Assembly: GCA_963806495.1 (NCBI GenBank)
Contig: CAWDYA010000010.1
Coordinates: forward strand, 1 to 64,000
DNA: 64,000 bases
DNA from: CAWDYA01 sp963806495
GTDB taxonomy: Bacteria > Acidobacteriota > Polarisedimenticolia > JACPZX01 > DASXTC01
Direction: 5' to 3'
A program made the position numbers and the translations under genes. This document shows, piece by piece, positions 1 through 9,240 of the stretch (the first letter of the stretch is position 1; each line of letters starts with the position of its first letter). The notes beneath the pieces are model-generated. The model saw only the letters and a list, made by a program, of their open reading frames with translations. It was not told the DNA's origin and made no database searches.

Positions 1-6
1 TCTGTC

Positions 7-101
7 AGCTAACGCTCAGCGTAACCTGCGGCGGGCGACAGTGCGGACGAAGTCCGCGCCGAGCCCGAACGCCCGACGTCAGGTTGACGCTGTAGTTATG
101 C
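7..101 (-). repeat. attC: integron attC site 4
   Basis: This 95-bp imperfect palindrome is almost identical to three other copies at 483-576, 1084-1178 and 1670-1764. Read on the minus strand it opens with an R'' core (CATAAC) and closes with an R' core (GTTAGCT). The inner arms pair except for an extra base in one arm, the extrahelical base typical of attC. A terminal hairpin GCGGAC-gaa-GTCCGC sits in the middle. It ends cassette 4, whose reading frame stops inside the R'' core. Confidence 0.85.
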
Positions 102-452
102 ATGGATGACCAGACCACCTGGTCTCCACGACCAGTTCTCTCGCGGGCCGCGGCGCCTTGCCACTTTGGCTTTCCCGCCCCGACCTGGAACCAACAGCCT
201 ACGCCCATGGCAGCCAGATTGGAATACGGCACCAACGGCGCGGCGATGACCAACGGCCTGAAACCCCGCACTCGAACTCAGCGGGACCACCTCGCTGACA
301 GCTGCGCGAGCACGACCAGGGCACCCGTCCGTTGGCAGGTCACCGACGAGACCAACAGGAACCCCCGAGCGAGGATTCAGCACCAAGGGAGACCTCGGAC
401 GCGCTCTGTATGACTGCGGACCTTCCAAGGCTTGTGCCCAGAACTGAACCAA
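96..452 (-). CDS. cassette 4 ORF, unknown
   Basis: This is the longest frame in the cassette between attC3 and attC4, at most 118 residues. Its stop codon TAA lies inside the R'' core of attC4, as is usual for integron cassette genes. No family is recognised. The N-terminal part (WAQALEGPQSY) and the arginine-rich C-terminal part do not look equally natural. A second minus-strand frame with an ATG near 271 gives a more hydrophobic sequence (RPLVIAAPLVPYSNLAAMG) but reads through the attC. The true protein may therefore use both frames and be broken by an indel. Expression would be from an upstream promoter, since cassettes rarely carry their own. Confidence 0.3.
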   Translation of the reverse strand: MVQFWAQALEGPQSYRARPRSPLVLNPRSGVPVGLVGDLPTDGCPGRARAAVSEVVPLSSSAGFQAVGHRRAVGAVFQSGCHGRRLLVPGRGGKAKVARRRGPRENWSWRPGGLVIHA

Positions 453-482
453 GAGACGCCGATCGACTTTCGACCTTCAGAC

Positions 483-576
483 GCATAACGCTCAGCGTAA
501 CCTGCGGCGGGCGAGCTGCGGACGAAGTCCGCGCCGAGCCCGAACGCCCGCCGACAGGTTGAGGCTGTAGTTAGCC
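483..576 (-). repeat. attC: integron attC site 3
   Basis: This copy is 94 bp, one base shorter than the others, with a few substitutions near the L'' arm (ccgacaggttgaggc in place of acgtcaggttgacgc on the plus strand). R'' and R' cores are CTAAC/GTTAT on the minus strand. The central GCGGAC-gaa-GTCCGC hairpin is unchanged. It ends cassette 3. Confidence 0.85.
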
Positions 577-824
577 AGCCTTGGCCCTCAGATCACCGCG
601 AAACGGGGACCGAGCGTCCGACAACCCTCAGTTCGTCCTGGCTGACGAATGGCCAGACAGCCTCATGCTCCGGCAGCCCGCCATTTGCGCCGACCTGCTG
701 TTCCCGCTTTCGACGGCTCCGAACGTGAGCTAGCCATGCAGCATCGTGCAGCAAACCCCACCGGAGGGCCGGCGGCCGACGGTACTCCAGATCTGACCGA
801 AGAAAGACTACCAGTCGCGCTATC

Positions 825-1037
825 TCATGACGTGCCACGCGTGGCAGCCGGTTTCTGCCTGAATATCGCTTCGGCGCGAGGTCGAGCCAAGAGGCCGCAG
901 ACTGTTTCCTCGATTTCCGACAGGGCAACGTCGTCGGATTCGGCCAGTTGAACAGTGCCAGACTCGTACTCCCATGTCGAGATGCGCCGCATTCTGCCAT
1001 TCGACGCAACAGAAGTGCCAGGCGTGTCCCGATTCAC
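825..1037 (-). CDS. cassette 3 ORF, unknown
   Basis: This is one of three competing minus-strand frames in cassette 3. It gives a 70-residue acidic product (ESGTVQLAESDDVALSEIEE) that reads more like protein than the overlapping frames at 820-1050 and 593-1009. The frame at 593-1009 covers the rest of the cassette, so the intact gene may run from about 1050 to 593 with an indel near 830. No family is recognised. The cassette has lower GC than the Tad operon beside it, in keeping with capture from elsewhere. Confidence 0.25.
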   Translation of the reverse strand: MNRDTPGTSVASNGRMRRISTWEYESGTVQLAESDDVALSEIEETVCGLLARPRAEAIFRQKPAATRGTS

Positions 1038-1083
1038 TCGATGCGATCATGCACTGGCTTCCCGGTTACTCTCTTGAGTAGCT

Positions 1084-1178
1084 GGCTAACGCTCAGCGTA
1101 ACCTGCGGCGGGCGAGTCTGCGGACGAAGTCCGCGCCGAGCCCGAACGCCCGACGTCAGGTTGACGCTGTAGTTAGAC
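1084..1178 (-). repeat. attC: integron attC site 2
   Basis: This 95-bp attC copy has R'' = CTAAC and R' = GTTAGCC on the minus strand. It differs from attC1 by only a few bases beside the central hairpin (gagtc for gacag). It ends cassette 2. Confidence 0.87.
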
Positions 1179-1669
1179 CGCTGTTCACTCTTAGCACCCC
1201 TGGACCGTGCTCAACTAGCAACTGCATATGCTGCTTCGCCTTGTCCAGTGGCCACGTGGACCAGGTATCGTAGCCTTCACTGTACCAGAGACAGTACCCA
1301 GTTCCTGATCAGACTGAAAGTGGAGCCAGAATGAGGCCACGGTCTTGCCGAAGTCCTGGATTTGCACCATGCGTCTGCCCGAAGTGATCGCGGGGTTCGC
1401 CGTAACGCGATGGTAGCGCTCACTGCGAAGCGAGGGCTCGATCCGAGCTGAATGCCGAACTCAGCTTCTCGGTTCTCGAACTACCATCTGGAAGCATCAA
1501 ACGTTCGACCCCGGTGATGCTAGTGGGGCTGGTGCTACACATAGCTTGACTGCGCCGCCAGGTTCCTTATCGGCCAGCGGATCCCTGCGGCTGCGAGTGT
1601 AAAGCAGCCCCAGAATCAGGAGGACGCGGACAACTCGGATCGCTCTTTTCACGAGATCTATCCACTGCG
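1179..1669 (-). other. cassette 2, broken or non-coding
   Basis: This is the body of the second cassette. On the minus strand it holds a GTG-initiated frame of about 51 codons starting at 1652 (VLLILGLLYTRS) that ends at 1497. A run of protein-like sequence follows in two other frames: FGKTVASFWLHFQSDQELGT, then WYSEGYDTWSTWPLDKAKQH shortly after in another frame. The two latter pieces look like one small soluble protein split by an indel near 1300. No family is recognised. It may be a pseudogene, a sequencing error, or a cassette with no gene. Confidence 0.3.
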
Positions 1670-1764
1670 GTCTAACGCTCAGCGTAACCTGCGGCGGGCG
1701 ACAGTGCGGACGAAGTCCGCGCCGAGCCCGAACGCCCGACGTCAGGTTGACGCTGTAGTTAGCC
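1670..1764 (-). repeat. attC: integron attC site 1
   Basis: This is the attC closest to the integrase, 95 bp long. Its core is identical to attC4 at the other end of the array, showing strong homogeneity across the array. R'' overlaps the TAA stop of the cassette 1 gene (GGC TAA C). Homogeneous attC sites are typical of sedentary chromosomal integrons and suggest that the local integrase made or maintained the array. Confidence 0.88.
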
Positions 1765-2295
1765 GACATGTGTCTCCTTGGACTTCTTGGAGAACGTGCA
1801 CGCGATCTTGCTTGCATGAAGGAAATCGAAACTACTGCGAAAGACCAGCAGGACTATAGCCGCGGCGGAGGTCGCCCAACCGAGCGCGCCGACAATGCTG
1901 AGCCACCCACTTGACAACAGTTCGCTTCCGTAGAAAAAAGCTTCGGCGCCACTCAGTATGAAAAAGAATGTCACGAACACAAGCCACACCCTGTATGACT
2001 CTTTCCCATCACGCAAGAGTGAGAGGACCACAAGGCACAGGAAACCGAGATATAGAACAGGGTTGGGGGTCTTCTCCACGGGGTTGCCGGGCGTCAGAGC
2101 TCGAACGATTAGGGAAGAAGATGAAGCCACCCAAGCCACACCGGTCAACCAGAGTAAGACCATGGAAGCCCGCACGGCCAAAGGACTGTTTCGAGCGATT
2201 ACTTGCGACTTCCGGAAGAGCTGGAGCAGCAGGTTAAGCCACAGCACCAGGAACGCAACATCGGTAAGCACGATAAGAATGGCGAGTATTCTCAT
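1759..2295 (-). CDS. cassette 1 membrane protein, unknown
   Basis: This 178-residue protein is the gene of the first cassette. It has five likely membrane helices: about residues 3-26 (LAILIVLTDVAFLVLWLNLL), 42-66, 80-98, 102-124 and 130-152, then a basic tail (SKKSKETHVG). No conserved family is recognised. Its stop codon lies in the R'' core of attC1 and its ATG is 22 bp downstream of the R' core of the attI junction, exactly the layout of a captured gene. It has visibly lower GC than the Tad genes. Being first in the array, it would be the best expressed cassette if a promoter lies upstream in or near the integrase gene. It could be an immunity or stress protein, but nothing here shows that. 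Confidence 0.7.
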   Translation of the reverse strand: MRILAILIVLTDVAFLVLWLNLLLQLFRKSQVIARNSPLAVRASMVLLWLTGVAWVASSSSLIVRALTPGNPVEKTPNPVLYLGFLCLVVLSLLRDGKESYRVWLVFVTFFFILSGAEAFFYGSELLSSGWLSIVGALGWATSAAAIVLLVFRSSFDFLHASKIACTFSKKSKETHVG

Positions 2296-2316
2296 GCTCT
2301 CACGCTTCCGCTGTTC

Positions 2317-2323
2317 GGCTAAC
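2317..2323 (-). other. attI: attI/first-cassette core site
   Basis: The minus strand reads GTTAGCC here, matching the R' consensus GTTRRRY, and is not part of a palindromic attC. It lies between the end of the integrase reading frame and the first cassette gene, where the attI crossover point must be. The crossover is expected between G and TTAGCC. Confidence 0.65.
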
Positions 2324-2476
2324 TAGGAATTCACTCAATCCACATCATACGCCCAAAGCTTGCGGGCAGGGTCTGGGAAATTAGACCCGGCCGTGGGGTC
2401 GGAGGATGCCCCCCGGCAAAGGGATTTCGGGCGATCGGCCGGAAACGGCCGCCGGCTTCTTCTTGGGCCGGTCGAG

Positions 2477-3650
2477 CTAATCCACCGGAGGTCGCGGGGG
2501 CGGGTCGGCCGGGCGGTCTGACCTGCGGCGGTCCCGGCGTGGCGCGGCGGCGCTGGACCCCGGATGCGCCCATGCCGGGGTTCCGGGTGCCGGGCGCGGG
2601 TCCTGGGGCTGCCCGGCTGGCGGGGTGGCCGGGGCCAGCCGGTCGGCGGGGCTGAGCACGGCGCCCCGGCCCCGGTTCAGCACGTGGGTGTAGATCATGG
2701 TCGTGCTCACGTCCCGGTGGCCGAGCAGCTCCTGGATGGTCCGGATGTCGTAGCCGTCCTCGAGCAGGTGGGTGGCGAAGGAGTGCCGGAGGGTGTGGCA
2801 GGTCGCCCGCTTGGCGAGGCCGGCGCGTCGGACCGCCTCGTGGACACGCCCGCTGCAACACGCGTCTCGTGCAGGTGGTGCCGGCGGCGCTCGCCGGTGT
2901 CCCGGTCGCGGTAGGGGCGGGTGGCCGGGAAGACCCATTGCCAGGCGCCATTCCCGGGCGGCGTGCGGGTACTTGCGGGCCAGGGCCGCAGGGCAGCTCA
3001 CCACCCGGCGCCGCGGCGCAGGTCGTCCTCGTGCTGCCGGCGGACGCGCTCGAGGTGGGCCCGCAGCGGCTCGCGCGGCACCGCCGGCAGCAGGGTGAGG
3101 CGGTCCTTGTCGCCCTTGCCGCTGCGCACGATGATCTGGTCGCCGGCGAAGTCGACGTCCTGGACCCGCAGGCGCAGGGCACTCCATCAGCCGCAGGCCC
3201 GAGCCGTAGAGCAGCGTGGCCATCAGCCGCGCGGTGCCGCCGCAGTCTCGGCGAGCACGCGGCGCACCTCGTCGCGCGTCAGCACCACGGGAGCCGGCGG
3301 CGGCCGCTGCGCCCGCACCACGTTGTCGAGCCAGGCGAGATCCAGCCGAGCACGTCCCGGTAGAGGAACAGCAGCGCGCTCAGGGCCTGGTTCTGGGTCG
3401 AGGCGCTCACCTTCGGGCTGATGGCGAGGTGACGAGAGGAAGGCGGTCAGCTCCGCCTCGCCCATCTCGCGCCGGGTGGCGTTTGCCGATGGAACAGGAC
3501 GAAGCGTCGGATCCAGCCGACATACGCCTTCTCGGTGCGCGGGCTGTAGTGGCGCGCGCGCATCGCGTGGCGCATGCGATCCAGCAGACGCGGCTTCGGC
3601 GTCGTGTCGTGCCCGGACGTGTCGGCCGGGCGGGTCTTCCGGTCTGTCAT
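2477..3650 (-). pseudogene. intI: integron integrase IntI, frameshifted
   Basis: This is a tyrosine recombinase of the IntI family that recombines attI and attC sites. The start (MTDRKTRPADTSGHD) is followed by SAM-like N-terminal sequence (HYSPRTEKAYVGWIRRFVLF). Catalytic pieces can be read in order across frames: Arg in YGSGLRLMEC, Lys in SGKGDKDR, HTLRHSFATHLLEDGYDIRT, LLGHRD, and the nucleophile Tyr in STTMIYTHVLNRG. The IntI-specific patch (WQWVFPATRPYRDRDTGERR) is present in one frame. At least seven net frame changes occur in 1.17 kb, for example near 3452, 3345, 3235, 3192, 3010 and 2932. Residues are otherwise well conserved, so this is either recent decay or poor consensus. The gene lies upstream of the array and points the same way as the cassettes, opposite to class 1 integrons. 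Confidence 0.85.
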
Positions 3651-3810
3651 GCCGGCTCCTGACGGCTCGACCGTGGCTGCGGGGCGGCCGCGGGCTCACG
3701 GCCCGGTGGCGGGAGAATCGATTATAGCCGGCAGGCGTGCCGGGCGGCAGTGGGCGGGAATTGTGGGCGGCGCTGTACGCCGATTGCAGTGTCTTGGCCG
3801 CGCCGAAGAC

Positions 3811-4113
3811 TCAGCTCGCGCGGGGGGCGCGACGCTCTCGCGCGGTCGCGAGCCGGAAGCCGGCCCAGCCGTAGATGAACGCTCCGGCGGCCACGGTGAC
3901 GGCCAGTGCCACCAGATCGCCGCCGAGGCTCTCCGCCAGACGGCCGGCGGTGACGGTGGCGGGCAGGTTGAGCAGCCAGATGCCCTGCGTGAGGCTCAGC
4001 TTCATCAGGATGAGGCAGGCGGCCAGATCGGCGCCGGCCACCGTGACGAACACCCGGTGCCCGGCGGCACGCCGCCGCCTCGGTGGGGTCGGTCCTGTCG
4101 TGGGGGTCATCAT
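3811..4113 (-). CDS. small two-helix membrane protein
   Basis: This 100-residue protein is the last gene of the Tad operon, five bases after the stop of the AAA ATPase gene. It has a basic proline-rich start (TPPRRRRAAGHRVFV), two hydrophobic segments at about residues 25-52 (DLAACLILMKLSLTQGIWLL) and 63-85 (LVALAVTVAAGAFIYGWAGF), and a basic end. No family is recognised. Tight spacing suggests translation coupling, so it may be an accessory part of the pilus machine. A start one codon later (ATGATG) is equally possible. Confidence 0.6.
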   Translation of the reverse strand: MMTPTTGPTPPRRRRAAGHRVFVTVAGADLAACLILMKLSLTQGIWLLNLPATVTAGRLAESLGGDLVALAVTVAAGAFIYGWAGFRLATARERRAPRAS

Positions 4114-4118
4114 GGTCC

Positions 4119-5426
4119 TCAGGTCAGGAAGTAGCTCCGGCAGACCATGTCGATCGAGTCGGGCGTGAGCGTGGGCGCGTGCCCCTCCCACCGGGCCGCC
4201 TCGGCGATCTTGTCGAGCAGGTCGCGCGGGTGGCAGGCGCGTATCGGGACTCCCCTGGCCTCGTAGTAGTGCCTGTAGATGTACGTCACGGCCTCGCGCC
4301 GCGGCTCGATGCCGCGGGCGACGCACTCGCGGTTGAAGATCTCGATGTAGTCCTCCGGCTCGGGGTCCTTCATCTCGACCTTGTAGCGGATGCGGCGAAG
4401 AAACGCCTCGTCCACCAGGTCCTGCGGCTTGAGGTTGGTGGCGAACACCACCATGGCAGAGAACGGGATCGGGAACTTGCGGCCGGTGTGCAGCGCGAGG
4501 AAGTCGACCCCCTTCTCCAGGGGCACGATCCAGCGGTTGAGCAGGTCGCGCGGCGACACGAGCTGGCGGCCGAAGTCATCCACGATGAACACGCCGCCGT
4601 TGGCCTTCATCTGCAGCGGGGCCTCGTAGAACCCTTCGCGGGCGTTGAACGTCAGCGACAGCATGTCGAGCGTCAGCTCGCCCCCCGCGAACACCACCGG
4701 CCGGCGGACCCGCACCCAGCGGGTGTCGGGACGATCGTCGCCGATCGTCGCCAGGCCGGTGGCGTCGGGCCCCTCCTCGAGCTCGGTCGCCTCGCCGTGA
4801 TGGATCGGGTCGTACACCTGGATGACGTGCCCGTCCACCTCGACCGCGTGCGGCACCAGCAGCTCGCCCCCCAGCGCACGGCCGATGGCCTCGGCCAGCA
4901 CCGTCTTGCCGTTGCCGGGAGAGCCGTACAGGAACAGCGAACGCTGCGAGTTGAGTGCAGGCCCGACCTGCGTGACCACCTCGCTGGGCAGCACGAGGTG
5001 CGCAAGTCCGGCCTGCAAGATTGACGGATTGAGCGGCTCCCGCGCGCTGGTCTGGGAGAGCAGCCCGTCCGTGTAATCCTTCAGCGTGACGGGGGCGGGG
5101 CCGACGTAGGCGCTCACCTTGAGCGCCTCGCGCGCCCGGTCCCGGCCGTGCTGGGTGATGGCGAAACGATAGGTGGCCGTGCTGGTGCCTTCGGCTCCTT
5201 TCACCTCGATCAGCTTCTCGCGGCGCATCTCGTCGATGTGCTCGTCGATGACCGAGAAGGGCAGCTTGAGGGCCTTGCCGATCTCGTGGCCCTGCATGTC
5301 GGTCCTGTAATAGAAGGTCTTGAGGATCAGACCCGAGATGAAGGCCCGCGAGAGGCCGGTGTCGGCCAATCGGCGCGGCGCCGCGGGTGTCGAGTTTCGT
5401 GCCACGTCCATCGTCGTCGGTGTCAT
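4119..5426 (-). CDS. winged-helix plus AAA ATPase, Tad-associated
   Basis: This 435-residue protein has an N-terminal winged-helix-like part (about residues 25-100, VIDEHIDEMRREKLIEVKG) and a C-terminal AAA domain. The Walker A motif is GSPGNGKTV near residue 168. A Walker B-like stretch is GGVFIVDDFGR near 290, and sensor-like VVFATNLKP lies near 340. AAA ATPases of this build recur in Tad loci of several phyla, where their job is not settled. It follows the DUF192 gene with a 4-bp ATGA overlap, so it is part of the operon. The N-terminal domain could bind DNA or another protein. I infer a role in pilus assembly or regulation from context only. Confidence 0.75.
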   Translation of the reverse strand: MTPTTMDVARNSTPAAPRRLADTGLSRAFISGLILKTFYYRTDMQGHEIGKALKLPFSVIDEHIDEMRREKLIEVKGAEGTSTATYRFAITQHGRDRAREALKVSAYVGPAPVTLKDYTDGLLSQTSAREPLNPSILQAGLAHLVLPSEVVTQVGPALNSQRSLFLYGSPGNGKTVLAEAIGRALGGELLVPHAVEVDGHVIQVYDPIHHGEATELEEGPDATGLATIGDDRPDTRWVRVRRPVVFAGGELTLDMLSLTFNAREGFYEAPLQMKANGGVFIVDDFGRQLVSPRDLLNRWIVPLEKGVDFLALHTGRKFPIPFSAMVVFATNLKPQDLVDEAFLRRIRYKVEMKDPEPEDYIEIFNRECVARGIEPRREAVTYIYRHYYEARGVPIRACHPRDLLDKIAEAARWEGHAPTLTPDSIDMVCRSYFLT

Positions 5427-5899
5427 CGCTGGTCCTCCAGGCCGCCCTGATCGGGGCGGGACGTCGTGTCATCGTTGGTGTGCGCGTCGGGCACGAAACC
5501 GATCTGGTGCCCCACGCTCACGGCTGTCCTGCGGATCGCTCCGGCCGGCAGCTCCAGCACGGAGACGGCCCCCTTGATGAAGCCGGTCGACTTCCAGGGC
5601 GCGACGCGCTCGCGCACGTCCACCACCTTCAGCCCGTCATCGAGAAAGAGCGCATCGATCGAAAACCGCATCCCCATCGTGTGTATCCCCTTGCACGGGG
5701 TGATCCAGAGCGCCTCGTCCTGCTCCAGGCCGTCGCGGCCGAGCAGGCCCACCAGCCGCTTCATGAAGGTGTCCGCGCGCTGCATCCGCTCCGCCACCAC
5801 GGTGCGCGTGGTCTCGTTCACCACGGCCGTGAGCCGGATCCTCTTGGCGGCGCCGTCCGGGTCGCTCACGATCTGGGCCTGCGGCAGGAACAGGATCAT
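5423..5899 (-). CDS. DUF192 protein
   Basis: This is a 158-residue DUF192 family protein. The family signature is visible in KRLVGLLGRDGL (about residues 47-58) and IHTMGMRFSIDALFLD (about 72-87), followed by VSVLELPAG. DUF192 genes are frequent companions of Tad secretion loci, but their biochemical role is unknown. The ATG at 5899 was chosen because it overlaps the tadC stop as ATGA. The gene ends with the same overlap into the AAA ATPase gene. No export signal is evident at the N-terminus. Confidence 0.8.
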   Translation of the reverse strand: MILFLPQAQIVSDPDGAAKRIRLTAVVNETTRTVVAERMQRADTFMKRLVGLLGRDGLEQDEALWITPCKGIHTMGMRFSIDALFLDDGLKVVDVRERVAPWKSTGFIKGAVSVLELPAGAIRRTAVSVGHQIGFVPDAHTNDDTTSRPDQGGLEDQR

Positions 5900-6849
5900 T
5901 TGGGGCTCCCGCCGAAGATCTGCCACAGATGCATCGCCGCCGGCCCGAGGATCACGACGAACAGCGACGGGAAGATGCAGAAAAGCAGCGGGAAGATCAG
6001 CTTGATGGTGGTCTTGGCCGCCGCTTCCTCGGCCCGCTGCCGCCGCTCGACCCGCAGGCTGTCGGAGTGGACGCGCAGGGACTTGGCGATGCTGGTGCCG
6101 AACTTGTCGGTCTGCACGATCATCGACGCCAGCGACATGATGTCGTCCACGCCCGTGCGCTCGCCCAGGCTGCGCAGCGCCTCGGGGCGTGTGCGCCCGG
6201 CACGGATCTCGAGGTTCACCAGGCGGAACTCGTCGGCGATCTCGGGGTGCGTGCCGCGAAGCTCCTCGCTCACGCGGACGATGGCCTGGTTGAGGCCCAT
6301 GCCGGCCTCGACGCACACCACCAGCAGATCGAGCGCGTCGGGCAGGCTGAGACGCAGCCGGTGCTGGCGCCGCCGCGCCGACAGCCTCACGTACGTCTTG
6401 GGGAACATGTATCCCACCAGGGTCAGCGTCGCCATGAACAGGAAGGCCGTCTCGGCCGGGATCGCCTTCATCGTGCCCAGAATGAGCGGCACGCTTCCCA
6501 GCATCAGCGCGCAGACCAGCCGCGAGAGCGTGAAGCCTCTCAGCGCCGAGCGCGAGCGATAGCCGGCGTGAAGCAGGAGCCGCGATGTGGCGCTGTCGGG
6601 CGTCAGACCGATCACGCCGCTGGCCGGGTTGTCGGCCTTGCGGTCAGTCGGGAGCAGCTTCTCCCACCAGCGCTTCGGGTCCGTCTTGACCAGCGTGCTC
6701 GCCGAGAGGGTCTCGCTGTAGGTCGTGGGCCGCATGTCGGCCAGACGGTCCAGAGCCAGCCGCCGGGGCGCCAGGGCAACCCGGGCGCCGAACGCGCCGA
6801 GCAGAAGCGCCACGCTGAGAAACACCAGGATGCAGGCCATGATGAGCAT
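5896..6849 (-). CDS. tadC: Tad pilus platform protein TadC
   Basis: This 317-residue inner-membrane protein of the type II secretion F family pairs with TadB to form the platform on which pilin is polymerised. Hydrophobic segments are at about residues 5-27, 125-165 and 280-310. The cytoplasmic core has the usual T2SSF motifs (LPDALDLLVVCVEAGMGLNQ near 185, then ELRGTHPEIADEF). It follows tadB after a 9-bp gap and overlaps the DUF192 gene. Length and helix pattern are normal for TadC. Confidence 0.9.
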   Translation of the reverse strand: MLIMACILVFLSVALLLGAFGARVALAPRRLALDRLADMRPTTYSETLSASTLVKTDPKRWWEKLLPTDRKADNPASGVIGLTPDSATSRLLLHAGYRSRSALRGFTLSRLVCALMLGSVPLILGTMKAIPAETAFLFMATLTLVGYMFPKTYVRLSARRRQHRLRLSLPDALDLLVVCVEAGMGLNQAIVRVSEELRGTHPEIADEFRLVNLEIRAGRTRPEALRSLGERTGVDDIMSLASMIVQTDKFGTSIAKSLRVHSDSLRVERRQRAEEAAAKTTIKLIFPLLFCIFPSLFVVILGPAAMHLWQIFGGSPK

Positions 6850-6858
6850 GTCGCCCCC

Positions 6859-7826
6859 TTAGACTTCGATGTTGACGATCTTGCGGATCCAGAGGAAGCC
6901 GATGATCTGCATCACAGCGGACGCCGCCAGGATGCGCAGGCCCCAGGTCTCGGTGAAGATGATCCTCATGTACTCGTAGTTGAGGATGAAGATCAGGCTT
7001 CCCACCACCGGCGGGAGCGCCGTCAGGATGATGCCGGTCATGCGCGCCTGGGCCGTGTGGACCTTGAGCTGGCGCAGGATCCGGAACCGCTCGCGGATCG
7101 TGTAGGCGATCTTGTCGAGGATCTCCGACAGGTTGCCGCCGGACTGGCGCTGGATCAGGACCGCCACCACGAACAGCTTCAGGTCGACCAGCTCGATCCG
7201 GTCCAGCAGACCCAGCAGCGCGTTACGCATCGGGATGCCGAGGTTCTGCTCCTCGAAGACCCGGTTGAACTCCTTGCCGACCGGGTCGGGCATCTCGTCG
7301 GCCACCATCTTGATGCCGGACGAGAAGGCGTGCCCCGCGCGGATGGCGCGCGACATCAGATCCACCGCCTCGGGGAACTGCGCCTCGAACGCGCGCATCC
7401 GCCGGCTGCGCACCACCAGCACGTACGTGTAGGGGGCCGAGCCCAGCAGACCGCCGATGACGGCCGAGAGCGCCAGACCCGCGTGGAACAGATAGGCGGC
7501 CGTGAACCCGAGGGTCCCCAGCACCGCGATCATGAGCAGCAGGGTCGCGACCCTCATCCTGAGATCCGCCTGGCGCAGCAGCTTGCCGAGGTTGGCGGCG
7601 ATCTTCATGTGGTTCAGGAGCGCGTTGAGCGGCCCGAAGCTGCTCAGCTTCTCGTCGCGCAGCAGCGCCGCGTCGTCCAGATCGTCGAGCGCCTGCTCCC
7701 TCATCGCCTTCTTGAGCAGCAGCTCGCGCTCGAGGCGCTTGCGGGCGGTCTTGTCGTTGCGCAGGCCGAACCAGAGCACCAGCATGCTCACCGACAGGAA
7801 GCTCAGCAGTGTGGCGTAGGCGACCA

Positions 7827-7827
<1 letters not shown>
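6859..7827 (-). CDS. tadB: Tad pilus platform protein TadB
   Basis: This 322-residue T2SSF-family protein is the second half of the inner-membrane platform. An N-terminal helix (TLLSFLSVSMLVLWFGL) precedes two more at about residues 85-130, and a last pair lies near the C-terminus. The conserved platform motif FPEAVDLMSRAIRAGHAFSS lies near residue 155. The start at 7827 shares its A with the TGA of cpaF (TGATG). Length fits the family. Confidence 0.9.
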
Positions 7828-9221
<1,394 letters not shown>

Positions 9222-9240
9222 CGTCTCACCTCCCTCGTTG

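Noticed and set aside
1..1764. CRISPR array
   Set aside because: The 95-bp repeats are too long and the spacings of about 490 bp too large. The imperfect palindrome with core sites and stop codons in the R'' core fits attC.
1..3811. Insertion sequence or transposon
   Set aside because: No transposase, terminal inverted repeats or target duplication are seen. The recombinase is IntI by its specific patch and HTLRHSFATHLLEDGYD motif.
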